Shown: piece by piece, positions 45,909-54,175 of the stretch
Numbering within the stretch: position 1 is the first letter of the stretch
Layout of the letters: each line of letters begins with the position of its first letter
Assembly: GCF_002917095.1 (NCBI RefSeq)
Contig: NZ_PQGA01000024.1
Coordinates: 1 to 64,000, forward strand
DNA: 64,000 bases
Direction: 5' to 3'
DNA from: Paraburkholderia eburnea
GTDB lineage: Bacteria; Pseudomonadota; Gammaproteobacteria; Burkholderiales; Burkholderiaceae
Position numbers and translations under genes: made by a program
Notes under the pieces: generated by a model
The model's database searches: none
Told to the model about the DNA's origin: nothing
The model's input: the letters and a program-made list of their open reading frames with translations, nothing else

Positions 45909-46499
45909 ATGGACACCCTCTCCCGCTTCAAACCCGTTGCGCTCGAACATGCGAGCCGCCTCATCAATCACGGCCCGACCATCCTGGTCACGAGTTCAGA
46001 CGGCACGCGTCACAACGTGATGGCCGCCGCCTGGTCGATGCCGGTTGAATTCACGCCGCCGCGCATTGCTGTGGTGATCGACAAGAAAACCTTCACGCGA
46101 GAGTTGATTCACGCGAGCGGCACTTTTGGCATCAGCGTGCCGGGGGCAGCGGCGATGGATCTCGCTTTTGCTGTCGGCAGTGTCAGTGGACGAGACGCCG
46201 ACAAATTTACGCAATTTGGTATCGACTCGGTGAAAGGTCCAGTACTGGGTGTGCCCGTGCTTGAGACAGGGATCGCAGCCTGGATGGAATGCAAGCTGAT
46301 TCCTGAGAAACACACCGAGGATGCGTATGACACGTGCTTTTGCGAGGTAGTGTCGGCAGCAGCGGATCCGCGCATTTTTTCCGGCGGCCATTGGGTGTTT
46401 GACGACAGCAATCGCGACCTGCATACCATTCACCATTTGGGCGCCGGGAATTTTGCGCTCGCAAGTGATGCGGTAAAGGCTCGGATGCTTGCTGGGTAA
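45909..46499 (+). CDS. Flavin reductase-like domain protein
   Basis: 196 residues with F-E-F-T-P-P-R-I-A-V-V-type flavin reductase elements: N-V-M-A-A-A-W-S-M-P-V-E-F-T-P-P-R and S-G-T-F-G-I-S-V-P. These bind FMN in the FMN-binding split-barrel (ribE/Snap) superfamily. Probably an NAD(P)H:flavin oxidoreductase or FMN-binding protein. Codon use in the second half is less GC-rich than in neighbouring genes. Start at ATG 45909; the preceding 53 codons of the frame are not conserved. Confidence 0.82.
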   Translation: MDTLSRFKPVALEHASRLINHGPTILVTSSDGTRHNVMAAAWSMPVEFTPPRIAVVIDKKTFTRELIHASGTFGISVPGAAAMDLAFAVGSVSGRDADKFTQFGIDSVKGPVLGVPVLETGIAAWMECKLIPEKHTEDAYDTCFCEVVSAAADPRIFSGGHWVFDDSNRDLHTIHHLGAGNFALASDAVKARMLAG

Positions 46500-47597
46500 G
46501 GGTTTAGCGGGGATTTGATGAAATCCGCAGCGTTGTGTATAGCGCCGCAGCTTTTTTGATTGCGCACCAAATTAACTACAGAATACGTAGTGAAAGATAC
46601 GAATCGGATTATTTTGGCGTCGATCGGAAGATGTGCTTCTCCGATACTTCATCTTTGGGGTCCGAAAACGGATCTTTGCGTGAAACATTCCTCACGGTGA
46701 TGAGTTTTTCGGGCGCAAAGTCTTGTCGCATAAGGATTTTACCGGTTTATTCGAATTGGCGCGAATGTTTCACGCACTGGGGTAAATGGGTGAATTTAAT
46801 GCGTAGAAGCTAGAGTCTGCGAGGAAAAGTCCGCGATTTTGCTTCATGATTGCCGAAGAATTGCTTCTGCAACACCAGCCCGAAAAATGGAGGCTTCGAG
46901 CGACGTCGCTAGCAGTTGAGCGATACCTGAGTAACTGCCGGCCCTCGACTATCTTGCCCTTCAAGCGACCAGTATTGTGGGCACTTGATTTGTCACTGAA
47001 TTTTTCAGTTAGTTGCATTTATTGGATCTGTGGGTTCTTCTTTCCTCAACGGACATTTGTACCCGAACGTTTGCGTGAGATCCCGTGGAATCCACCGGAT
47101 GCATACTGCTCCGCGGCTTGCGCCACTCCTATGGATATTCATAGCTAGGTCTCTGCGTCCTCTAACCCAAGGGCGCTCGCCAGGAACTGAGGACAACGTT
47201 TGCCTCTTAACGCGCTCATCGCAGGATGAAGGAGTTCGACCGACGATCAGCCCTGTTGATGGCATCGAGTCGGGAAAAGTGGGATAAGTTGTCCCGCGAG
47301 TAGCAGATGAGCCCCTGCTAACGGCGGTGTGATCGGGTGCTCGACGGCACGAAAAAAGATTCGGGGCAAGGCGCTTACGAAGTGCCCTTTAAATCCGACG
47401 TTAGCAAGTAGCGTTCGTGTGGACGCGGTGTACCCGACGCTGCTCATACATCGACGAATCCGCAAGACTCCATCGGGGATACCGGATCGCCGACCCACCT
47501 TCGGCTGTGGCTCTGCCAAGTCGTCACGTTAGATAGAGTACGCGCCAAAGCCGCCGGTGGCGCTTTCGCAGTCCTACCGGATGGCGATTTTCAGCTT

Positions 47598-47612
47598 GTG
47601 TCGAAGCGACAC
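47598..47612. promoter_or_regulatory. parS-like palindrome, variant core
   Basis: GTGTCGAAGCGACAC: both GTGTCG and CGACAC arms are conserved but the centre is AAG. Confidence 0.6.
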
Positions 47613-47759
47613 ACTGCCGCGTTCTTGCTGTGTCATGGACGTCGGAATGCACGGGCCGCCGCTCCCTATACGTCTAAGCGTTGCCCTCTTTCGTCTTCCG
47701 CCAGGCATAGCCGAACCGGCGAGTCAAATTTGTTCGGCATGGTACGTCTGCCTACCTCT

Positions 47760-47774
47760 GTGTCGAGTTGACAC
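47760..47774. promoter_or_regulatory. parS-like palindrome, one mismatch
   Basis: GTGTCGAGTTGACAC: one change in the right arm (C to T) relative to GTGTCGAGTCGACAC. Confidence 0.55.
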
Positions 47775-47897
47775 AAGTTCCTCGACACTCGGCTCACCGG
47801 GAGCCTCAAAGGGATAGCTGGATTCGTAACACGCTTCAACAGCGGTACGCTCTCGCCCCAGTTAGCTGGATCGCAGCTTTAATAATTAAGCCATATA

Positions 47898-47930
47898 GCG
47901 CGACATGTGTCGGTTCGACACATGTCGCGC
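47898..47930. promoter_or_regulatory. Extended 33-bp palindrome containing a parS-like core
   Basis: The core is GTGTCGGTTCGACAC (47907-47921). The symmetry continues outward on both sides: left arm GCGCGACATGTGTCG, right arm CGACACATGTCGCGC, around a GTT centre. It is the longest symmetric copy of the array. Confidence 0.7.
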
Positions 47931-48289
47931 CGACAATCGCGCTTGCATTTGCTGTGGAGGCCTTGTGACAACTTCAGCCCTTTGCAGTCAGAGCGAAGAG
48001 AACCGTCATATCAGGCACATCCGATCCTTTCCCCGCTCAGCTGCTTATCGTCCTCCACGAGGTGAGGGTAGGACGACGCAAACCTTGACGCAGTCGCAAG
48101 TTCTTCGGATTCCAGGTACTCGTACACAGCTGCGCGGCGCAAACGTACGACTATGATCGATACCAAATAGTCGGTGGGAAACCGGAATCATGCTCGCTTC
48201 AACGCGCAGTTGCATTGTCTCTGTGGGATAGCTACCGCTCCATCATTCCGTACTGCCGGGACCGCAACGCTGGACGCGAGTACCGAAGC

Positions 48290-48304
48290 GTGTCGACTCG
48301 ACAC
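48290..48304. promoter_or_regulatory. parS-like palindrome
   Basis: GTGTCGACTCGACAC, the consensus form. Confidence 0.75.
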
Positions 48305-48727
48305 ACCATATTGTCCGGATAGGGCATGTTTGAGCACCTGTCGGTGGTGAACCTGCGCACGGTCCATGGCCTCTCGTGTATGCAACTGGACGAGGATTCC
48401 ACTCTTTAGTCTCCCCAATTGGATCGAGTCGTCACCGCCTGGCGGCGCTGCGGGAACGGTCAAGGAGATGGCGTCAGCATAGTTCAAGGATTGGTAGCAA
48501 AGCTGGTCAAGCAATTCTGTACACCCCCCGCAATCCGAGCGAGCGCCGCCGCGGCGTGCAACCCATTCATTCACAGCACCGACGTGGGTACAAGTTTTCG
48601 AATGGATTACGCTACGGAACATCATGAAACTGATCCACGGCTGGTGACTTGCGCTCAGTCGGCACATCCAGGTCAGGTAATTCAAGCGTTGAACAGGCAA
48701 TTGAAAATGAAGCGCTGTACCCCTCCG

Positions 48728-48752
48728 CACCTGTGTCGACTCGACACAGGTG
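48728..48752. promoter_or_regulatory. parS-like palindrome with extended arms
   Basis: Core GTGTCGACTCGACAC at 48733-48747; symmetry extends to CACCTGTGTCGA on the left and TCGACACAGGTG on the right around a central C. Confidence 0.78.
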
Positions 48753-48822
48753 GAGTCAGACGAGGCAAGTATTCTTCCCGTGCCTCTTCATTCATGTCCA
48801 CGGCCCCGCCGGAGTTGATCGC

Positions 48823-48837
48823 GTGTCGACTCGACAC
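48823..48837. promoter_or_regulatory. parS-like palindrome
   Basis: GTGTCGACTCGACAC, consensus form, 75 bp after the preceding copy. Confidence 0.75.
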
Positions 48838-48926
48838 ATAAACAACTTCTTGCCGAAAAGCATCCCAACGTTCCGCGCCGTCGCTATCAAAGCCCGTCAC
48901 CCGCATGGCCAAAATCCCGCCCGCTT

Positions 48927-48941
48927 GTGTCGAGTCGACAC
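48927..48941. promoter_or_regulatory. parS-like palindrome
   Basis: GTGTCGAGTCGACAC (reverse-complement form), flanked by TT and AA that extend symmetry to 19 bp. Confidence 0.75.
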
Positions 48942-48985
48942 AAGACATATCTAGCAATGCACCTTCCCTTCCCGTCCCAATCCCT

Positions 48986-49000
48986 GTGTCGACTCGACAC
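48986..49000. promoter_or_regulatory. parS-like palindrome, closest to parB
   Basis: GTGTCGACTCGACAC, consensus form, 20 bp beyond the parAB terminator and 73 bp from the parB stop. Confidence 0.78.
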
Positions 49001-49019
49001 ACGCCCCGCAGCCAGCCAT

Positions 49020-49041
49020 AAAAAAGCCCGCTTTCGCGGGC
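49020..49041 (-). terminator. Intrinsic terminator of the parAB operon
   Basis: On the minus strand, GCCCGCGAAAGCGGGC (stem of 6 with GAAA loop) is followed by TTTTTT. It is placed about 35 bp past the parB stop. Confidence 0.92.
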
Positions 49042-49073
49042 TTCTTCCATCTGCAGACTTTCACTAACTCGCT

Positions 49074-50066
49074 TCAGCCAGGTTTCACATTAAACAACTG
49101 GCTGATAAGTTCGCGAATCTGCGTCTCCTGGGCATCCGAAAGCACCCCGGTCTTAAGCTTCACGGTAAAGCTATTCGTGTCCTTCGTGATGCTCCCCGCG
49201 TGGCTCTTGCCCGAAAAAATCTTCTCGATACTGCGCTCCGAAACGCTCTGTTCGCTTTCGCCCCGGTTCGACTGTGCACCGATCGCCGCTGCCAGTTTCC
49301 CCTGATCAAGCGTACCCGCTACGACAGCTGGCCACAGCTCACGCGCAGCCAGCAGTCCACCCGCGCCGTGCTTCTTGATCGCCGATACGATTTCGTCCGC
49401 CGCCGACCCGCCCAGCAAACGCGGGTTCAGATCCAGATCTCGTCGAATGAAATCGGGCAACTTGTCGAACGAGAGAAAGCGATACAGGCCCTTGCGCGAC
49501 ATCCCAAGTGCCTCGGCCATGCGCGTGCGCGTCGGGAATTCCTGCTCCGCGCGACGAAGCGACTGACCGATTTCATAGTCCGTCAGATCTTCGCGCCCGA
49601 CATTCTCGACCAGTGCAAGCACAGCCATATCCTGGTCAGAGCATTCGATCACCGAGGCTCGAATTTCCTCTGCATGCAAAATCACGTGAGCGCGCAGACG
49701 ACGCTCACCGGCAATCAACTGATAACCGTGATCCGCCCGACGCACAACGACCGGCTCGACGAGGCCCACTTCGCGGATCGATTCCGCGAGCGAGGCCAGT
49801 CCCTCGTCGCTGAAAATCTTGCGCGGCTGCCACGGATTCGGCTGGATCGAACTGACCGGCAATAGCAGCTTGTCGCTATTCGTTTCGAGTTCCTGGATGC
49901 GTTGTTGGGCCACGGCCAGCGCGCCCAGCATGCCCGGACCGGTCTTGAACGCGCTGCTGCGACGCGGCTCCGGTGCCGCCGGTGCCGCGCGCTCGGTGGC
50001 TTGACGCTCGGACGCTGAGCCGAGTTCGGCGGTCTTGGCCGCCATCTTGTCGCGGAACGAACTCAT
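49074..50066 (-). CDS. parB: ParB chromosome-partitioning protein
   Basis: 330 residues. N-terminal ParB/Spo0J CTPase domain: Q-P-N-P-W-Q-P-R-K near 80, the G-E-R-R-L-R-A-H motif near 122 and E-N-V-G-R-E-D-L near 153 are the C-motifs that bind CTP. The central helix-turn-helix (M-A-E-A-L-G-M-S-R-K-G-L-Y-R-F-L) binds parS; a short C-terminal dimer domain follows. ATG at 50066 overlaps the parA stop by 4 bp. ParB spreads from parS and loads the segregation machinery. The palindrome array begins 73 bp beyond its stop. Confidence 0.92.
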   Translation of the reverse strand: MSSFRDKMAAKTAELGSASERQATERAAPAAPEPRRSSAFKTGPGMLGALAVAQQRIQELETNSDKLLLPVSSIQPNPWQPRKIFSDEGLASLAESIREVGLVEPVVVRRADHGYQLIAGERRLRAHVILHAEEIRASVIECSDQDMAVLALVENVGREDLTDYEIGQSLRRAEQEFPTRTRMAEALGMSRKGLYRFLSFDKLPDFIRRDLDLNPRLLGGSAADEIVSAIKKHGAGGLLAARELWPAVVAGTLDQGKLAAAIGAQSNRGESEQSVSERSIEKIFSGKSHAGSITKDTNSFTVKLKTGVLSDAQETQIRELISQLFNVKPG

Positions 50067-51271
50067 TTCCCGGCCCTCCATTGTTCAACGTAAAGATCGT
50101 CGATCCAGCGCACGTAGTCCGTGAGCGGCTGTCGCACACGTGCGACCGTCTTGTCGGCGAGATCGCCCTTACTGATGTCGAATACCGTCGCCATCGCCAG
50201 CGCGCCATTGCTCATGGCCGAACTCGCTGGCACCTCCACCGAGCTCACCCAATCCTTATAGGTGCGCTGCACCCACGAGCGCACCACGGGCGCCGACGAT
50301 GTCTTGCCGTAATCCACCTTCGACAGGAGTACCGAGACGAAGTCGTAAGTCTTTTCGTCGCCGCGCTCCATGATCGTGTGCGCGAGGTCGGAGAAGAGAC
50401 TCCAGAACGAGACCGAACTGATGAAGTCGAGGCTTTCCGGCACGAGCGGCATCACCATCGCGTCGGCCGCCATCAGCGCATTAATGGTGAGATACGACAG
50501 TGACGGCGCGGTATCGAGAATGATGTAGTCGTAGTGCTGACGCAGCGTCTGCACGCCTTCGCGCAGCAAATCCCAGAACTTGAAGCCCGGATTCTTGATG
50601 ACGGTTCCAGGAATGTGGAATTCCGCCGAGAACAACGTCGGGTGCGCCGGAATGACGTCAAGACCATCCCAATAGGTCGGTTGAACAAAATTCAGCAAAC
50701 CGCCTTCCATTTGCGGGTCATAAATGTACGGCAGGACCGTGCTGTCCTCGGTCACTTCCTTTTCCGCATAGAGGCCGCAAAGCTCGGTGAGTGACGCCTG
50801 CGGGTCGAGGTCGATGAGCAGCACACGGCGGCCACGCAGCGTCAGACCCTGTGCGAGGCACATCGTCGTCGTGGTTTTGGTCGAGCCGCCCTTGAAGTTC
50901 GCGACCAGAATCACCTTGCCATCGGCATCGCGCACGCCAGTGTGCAGCGGAGTCTGATAAATATCCGATACCTGCTGCACCCAGACGCGCGCTTCGGGCA
51001 AGGTAAACACCCGACTACGTCCTGAACCTTGCGCTTCACCCTGGGGCAGGCCCTCGCGCGTCGCCAAAAGATTATTGAGCTTGATCCGGTCGATGCCGCA
51101 CATCTCCGCGACCTGGGCCGAGGTAAACGTAGGTGCCATCTTGCGCGGCTTCGGCGCCAGCATCATTTCCCGAAGCTCTTCTGACAGAAGACCCGCCTCT
51201 TCCGCAAACTGCGTTACTGCCGAAAGATCGACGCGCCGGTCAATTGATGGAAATTCGATAGTCTTTGCCAT
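50063..51271 (-). CDS. parA: ParA partition ATPase (type Ia, with N-terminal HTH)
   Basis: 402 residues. Deviant Walker A K-G-G-S-T-K-T-T is preceded by about 130 N-terminal residues with a MerR-like helix-turn-helix (S-A-Q-V-A-E-M-C-G-I-D-R-I-K-L-N-N-L), the type Ia arrangement in which ParA also represses its own operon. Walker A' V-L-L-I-D-L-D-P-Q-A-S-L-T and Walker B I-I-L-D-T-A-P-S-L are present. ATG at 51271 (M-A-K-T-I-E-F) is chosen; an ATG 5 codons earlier (51286) has no better ribosome-binding site. Candidate operators (51274-51325) overlap the start and promoter. Confidence 0.93.
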   Translation of the reverse strand: MAKTIEFPSIDRRVDLSAVTQFAEEAGLLSEELREMMLAPKPRKMAPTFTSAQVAEMCGIDRIKLNNLLATREGLPQGEAQGSGRSRVFTLPEARVWVQQVSDIYQTPLHTGVRDADGKVILVANFKGGSTKTTTTMCLAQGLTLRGRRVLLIDLDPQASLTELCGLYAEKEVTEDSTVLPYIYDPQMEGGLLNFVQPTYWDGLDVIPAHPTLFSAEFHIPGTVIKNPGFKFWDLLREGVQTLRQHYDYIILDTAPSLSYLTINALMAADAMVMPLVPESLDFISSVSFWSLFSDLAHTIMERGDEKTYDFVSVLLSKVDYGKTSSAPVVRSWVQRTYKDWVSSVEVPASSAMSNGALAMATVFDISKGDLADKTVARVRQPLTDYVRWIDDLYVEQWRAGK

Positions 51272-51273
51272 TA

Positions 51274-51325
51274 ATACGCTTTTCATCGGAATTTAGATAA
51301 AGCGTAGAATACAGGAAAAGCGTAT
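51274..51325. promoter_or_regulatory. Candidate parA operator: inverted repeat ATACGCTTTT
   Basis: ATACGCTTTT (51274-51283) and its exact complement AAAAGCGTAT (51316-51325) flank a 32-bp spacer that contains a third half-site AAAGCGTA (51299-51306). They cover the likely parA promoter and start, as expected for autoregulation by ParA or ParB. Confidence 0.65.
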
Positions 51326-51344
51326 CGAAACACACCGATTGAGA

Positions 51345-51371
51345 CCGCTTTTTGAAAAAAGCGGCCTTTTT
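51345..51371 (+). terminator. Plus-strand hairpin-T terminator upstream of parA
   Basis: CCGCTTTT, TGAA loop, AAAAGCGG, then CC and TTTTT. The T-run orientation is for plus-strand transcription, although the nearest gene (parA) is on the minus strand. It could end an antisense or small RNA that starts near 51280-51300, or shield the origin from read-through. Confidence 0.6.
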
Positions 51372-51645
51372 ATTCGCGTTTTGACGGCCTCCCGAAGGTT
51401 CGTCCAGCCGTTGGGCTATCCCGAACGGCCGAGCCCCCTAGCAGGCGATTAAGTGCCTCTCTGACGGTCTGCCTATTTTTTAGGCAAAAACCCAATCCGC
51501 AGCACGCGAGCAAACTGTCAACGCCGCTCCTCCTCTTCCCATCCAAATCTAAAACCGGGATGACCCGACCCGGTTCAGCGCCGAGGTCACGTTTTTTGTG
51601 CAATTTCGCGAATTAGTGAAAGCGTCTTTATTGTGAGGGAAACAC
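51372..51645. other. Spacer between parA and the iteron array
   Basis: Only short non-conserved frames; no repeats or RNA genes recognised. Confidence 0.4.
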
Positions 51646-52135
51646 GGTAACGGATTTTGTGTCGTCCGGCGTTTCGTGTACACAGCCCGAGAGTGCAAAC
51701 GGCACAAAAACCGTTACCAGACTTCCATCGCGGCTGCCGCACTAATGCGATTCCAGCGAAATGCACAAAAACCGTGACCACAAAATTCCGCTTCCGCAAA
51801 AGCAACAGAAATCTGCCCCAACAGAGACGTCCCCTCAGCCAGAATAACCCCTGAGTTCAGCATGTCCGCACAAAAATCGTTACCTCGGCGCGGCCCCTCT
51901 GCTAAAAACACCGTGTTCCAGCTCAGATTCAGGTGCGCACAAGAAACGTTACCTCTGCCGCCATCCGCTGCCGCTGCACAAAAACCACTACCAAAGGATC
52001 CCGCGCGGGACTTCGCACACAAACCGTTACCTGATCGTTGCATTCGCCGGGCGGATCCTTCCATTTTTCCTGGTCTCCCGCCGCAGCACATTAATCGTTA
52101 CCTTCGAATCGAACTGCCGCACAGAAAACGTTACC
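51646..52135. repeat. Iteron array 1 (consensus GCACAAAAACCGTTACC)
   Basis: Eight direct copies, each 17 bp, start at 51702, 51763, 51868, 51937, 51976, 52015, 52086 and 52119; a ninth in inverse orientation lies at 51646. Variation is mainly in the A-run and the CCGT centre; GCACA at the left and TACC (or GACC once, at 51763) at the right are nearly invariant. Spacing between starts is 33-105 bp. They are the likely binding sites of the initiator encoded at 52597. The frames here are not coding. Confidence 0.9.
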
Positions 52136-52204
52136 CTTTCACGCCTCGTTCTTTCGCCCCTATCATCGTGTAAACCCTGGGATGCCCGTCAAATAGGCAA
52201 ACTT

Positions 52205-52395
52205 GCCATCTCCAGCCTCGGTTTCCATCCCAGGATGATCAAAATCCCCCTACCTTGAAAGCTGCTAAGCGCAAAATTCCACGCGAAGCATCTCTTTTTG
52301 TGCGCGGTTGGTTTGTTTACTTAAAAACAAAAAACCTACAAACCCACTAACGTAGGCACTCGAAGCCTTTAGTTTCAATTAGTTAAGCCTGAAAA
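52205..52395. other. AT-rich spacer, candidate DNA unwinding element
   Basis: The most AT-rich stretch near the origin, with A-tracts such as TTAAAAACAAAAAACC and TTAGTTTCAATTAGTTAA, lies between the two iteron arrays. A DUE is expected beside such arrays. Confidence 0.55.
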
Positions 52396-52540
52396 GCACC
52401 GGTCTATGTGCAAGAAGCACCGTTTTATGTGCACCCGAGTGCCGTTTTTTGTGCAGCAGATGCAGAGGTCTTTGTGCAATACGGCACGGTTTTTGTGCCG
52501 ACGGTCTCGCGGGCAGCGTTTGAGGTAACGGTTATTGTGT
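52396..52540. repeat. Iteron array 2: opposite orientation, about 22-bp spacing
   Basis: Six elements related to array 1 but inverted: 52396, 52417, 52439, 52462, 52484 and 52524. The first five share TGTGC at the right end and lack the TACC extension (for example GCACCGTTTTATGTGC at 52417). Their starts are 21, 22, 23 and 22 bp apart, about two helical turns. The sixth, GGTAACGGTTATTGTGT, has the full-length form and ends at the probable repA -35. Confidence 0.85.
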
Positions 52541-52567
52541 TGACTTGTGTAAACGGAGTGATAGAGT
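52540..52567 (+). promoter_or_regulatory. Putative repA promoter
   Basis: TTGACT (52540-52545) and TAGAGT (52562-52567), separated by 16 bp. The -35 abuts the last iteron-like element of array 2, so the initiator could repress its own gene. The -10 match is weak. Confidence 0.45.
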
Positions 52568-52596
52568 CCCCGCCAATATCGACGGAGAGCACACGA

Positions 52597-53976
52597 ATGT
52601 CGGAGGACAGCGGACGCAGGACGACCACCCAGCAGATGTCGCTCGGGTTGTTCGAAGAGATGTCCGGACAGCCAATCAGCGAAAGCACGAGAGAGATCGG
52701 CTTTCAGCGCAACAACGTTTTCGTTGCCATCAACGGGCTTGGCCTGTCGTCGCGGCGTTTCATTGACGCTGCGTATTTCATCGCGGCTCAGGAGCCGGTT
52801 CCGCATGAGACTTACGACGTCGACCTCAACTACTTCAAGTGGCTGATGCGCTATGAGAGCCGCAATGTGCGCCATCTCCAGAGCGTCATCAAGGAAGCGC
52901 AGCGTGTGCTGATCGAAGTGACCGACACGCCGCCCGAGCGCGCGCCCAGCGAGGACGACCAGTGGATTTCCGAGCAGTTGATGGGCAGCGTCAAGATCGG
53001 CAAGGGGCGCATCCAGTTCCGTATCCCGCCGCTGATGCTGCGTCATATCACGGGCCCCGAAAAGCACCACTGGCTCAACCTGTGCATCACGGCAGCGTTT
53101 TCGCAGACCTTTGCGCGCGCGATCTACGACTACGTGCAGCCCTATGTAGCCGCTGGTCTGACAGACTGGATCGAGCTGGACGTCATGCGGCGCTGGCCGG
53201 GCAAGCTCGGTTCGAGCGCTTCGGAGTTCAAGCACTTCCGGCCGAAGTACCTCGATCCCGCGGTCAAGCAGATCAACGAACTGTCCGACATCGACGTGAG
53301 CTACGAGACGCGCGCCGATTCGGGGACCTCGCGCAAGATCAACAAGATCCGCTTTCGCCTCAAGCGCAAGGACACGGTCGCGGCCATGCTGAGCCGTCAG
53401 CCCGATGCCCACGATCTGCTGCTCACGCTCAAGGAGGAGTTCGGCCTGAGCAACAAGCAGTTCGACGTGATCGCCGAGCATCGTGCGAACTGGACCGACG
53501 AGCGCATTCAGCAGGCGATCGAGTACACGCGTTTCCGTCTGAACCAGGGCAAGGTCACCAAGAGTCCTGCCGGTTACCTTATGAAGGCGCTGAGCCATAA
53601 CTGGCAGGTCTCGGAGGCCGAGCGCAAGATGGTCGCGATCCAGAGCGAGCGTGCCGCTGCCGTGGACGCCGAGGAAACGGCCAAGGCCGCCGTCACCACC
53701 GCCGTGAAGCAGAGCATCGCCGCGCGCGACGAAGAGGCGCGCGCGCGCCGCAACGACGAAGTGCAGCGTGGCCGCGAGCACTTCGAATCGGCCGACGAGA
53801 AAACCCGCAAGGAACTCGTGCGCCTCTACACCGCCTCGCAGGCTGGCAAGCTCATGCTGCGCCGCCTGAAGCTGGAGGCGACCGCGCTCTCCGACGCAAA
53901 CATTCTCAACCACTCCGATCTGTCCTGGTACTTCGGGCAGTTCGTGTACGGCAAGCTCAAGCAAACCGGCCTGTGA
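52597..53976 (+). CDS. repA: Replication initiator protein (Rep_3/RepA-type)
   Basis: 459 residues. The N-terminal half has F-I-D-A-A-Y-F-I-A-A and F-K-W-L-M-R-Y-E-S-R, and the central and C-terminal winged-helix regions W-I-E-L-D-V-M-R-R-W-P-G, D-V-S-Y-E-T-R, K-I-R-F-R-L-K-R-K; the tail (A-V-D-A-E-E-T-A-K-A-A-V) is a helical stretch. This fits Rep_3-type plasmid/chromid initiators found at secondary replicons of Burkholderiales. Position beside parAB and iterons makes the role firm. ATG 52597 follows GGAGAG; the frame open to 52408 overlaps array 2 and is not translated. Confidence 0.9.
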   Translation: MSEDSGRRTTTQQMSLGLFEEMSGQPISESTREIGFQRNNVFVAINGLGLSSRRFIDAAYFIAAQEPVPHETYDVDLNYFKWLMRYESRNVRHLQSVIKEAQRVLIEVTDTPPERAPSEDDQWISEQLMGSVKIGKGRIQFRIPPLMLRHITGPEKHHWLNLCITAAFSQTFARAIYDYVQPYVAAGLTDWIELDVMRRWPGKLGSSASEFKHFRPKYLDPAVKQINELSDIDVSYETRADSGTSRKINKIRFRLKRKDTVAAMLSRQPDAHDLLLTLKEEFGLSNKQFDVIAEHRANWTDERIQQAIEYTRFRLNQGKVTKSPAGYLMKALSHNWQVSEAERKMVAIQSERAAAVDAEETAKAAVTTAVKQSIAARDEEARARRNDEVQRGREHFESADEKTRKELVRLYTASQAGKLMLRRLKLEATALSDANILNHSDLSWYFGQFVYGKLKQTGL

Positions 53977-54149
53977 TGGGCGTTTTCGATCTTTTGGGTG
54001 ATTAAACGGACGCGTTGAGCGACGAAAGCGTCGCTCGCGCGGCAGCCCGGGCACGAGGGGCCGCATAGCCTGCAGGCAGCAGTGCGAAGCCGAAGGATCG
54101 GGAAGAATATCGTCGCTGGATCAATGACTTGGGTGATTCGTTCCAGGGA

Positions 54150-54158
54150 GTATCCACA
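54150..54158 (+). promoter_or_regulatory. DnaA box (one mismatch)
   Basis: GTATCCACA, one base from TTATCCACA. Confidence 0.6.
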
Positions 54159-54175
54159 AGGTTGCCAACAAAAAC

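Larger units (their letters stand above)
46500..49019. other. Gene-free segment carrying the parS-like array
   Basis: About 2.5 kb without a convincing gene. Open frames exist (up to 180 codons, 48188-48730) but are frame-shadowed, lack ribosome-binding sites and run through the palindromes. Base composition is lower in GC than its flanks, especially 46500-46800. Eight GTGTCG...CGACAC palindromes lie between 47598 and 49000. No tRNA, transposase or terminal repeats are recognised. Confidence 0.7.

Noticed and set aside
46846..47148. 100-codon plus-strand frame in the gene-free region
   Set aside because: No ribosome-binding site, no recognisable domain, and an equally long opposite frame overlaps.
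47247..47519. Minus-strand frame with K-G-H-F-V resembling transposase fragments
   Set aside because: No IS family motif (DDE) or terminal repeat; too weak to call a mobile element.
48188..48730. 180-codon minus-strand frame in the parS-like region
   Set aside because: Runs through a palindrome, lacks start signals and conserved sequence; codon use is not like neighbouring genes.
51862..52173. Open frames across the iteron array
   Set aside because: They are made by the repeats (Lys-Pro-Leu-rich) and are not genes.
52408..52596. N-terminal extension of repA
   Set aside because: Covers array 2 and the promoter; non-conserved before M-S-E-D-S-G.
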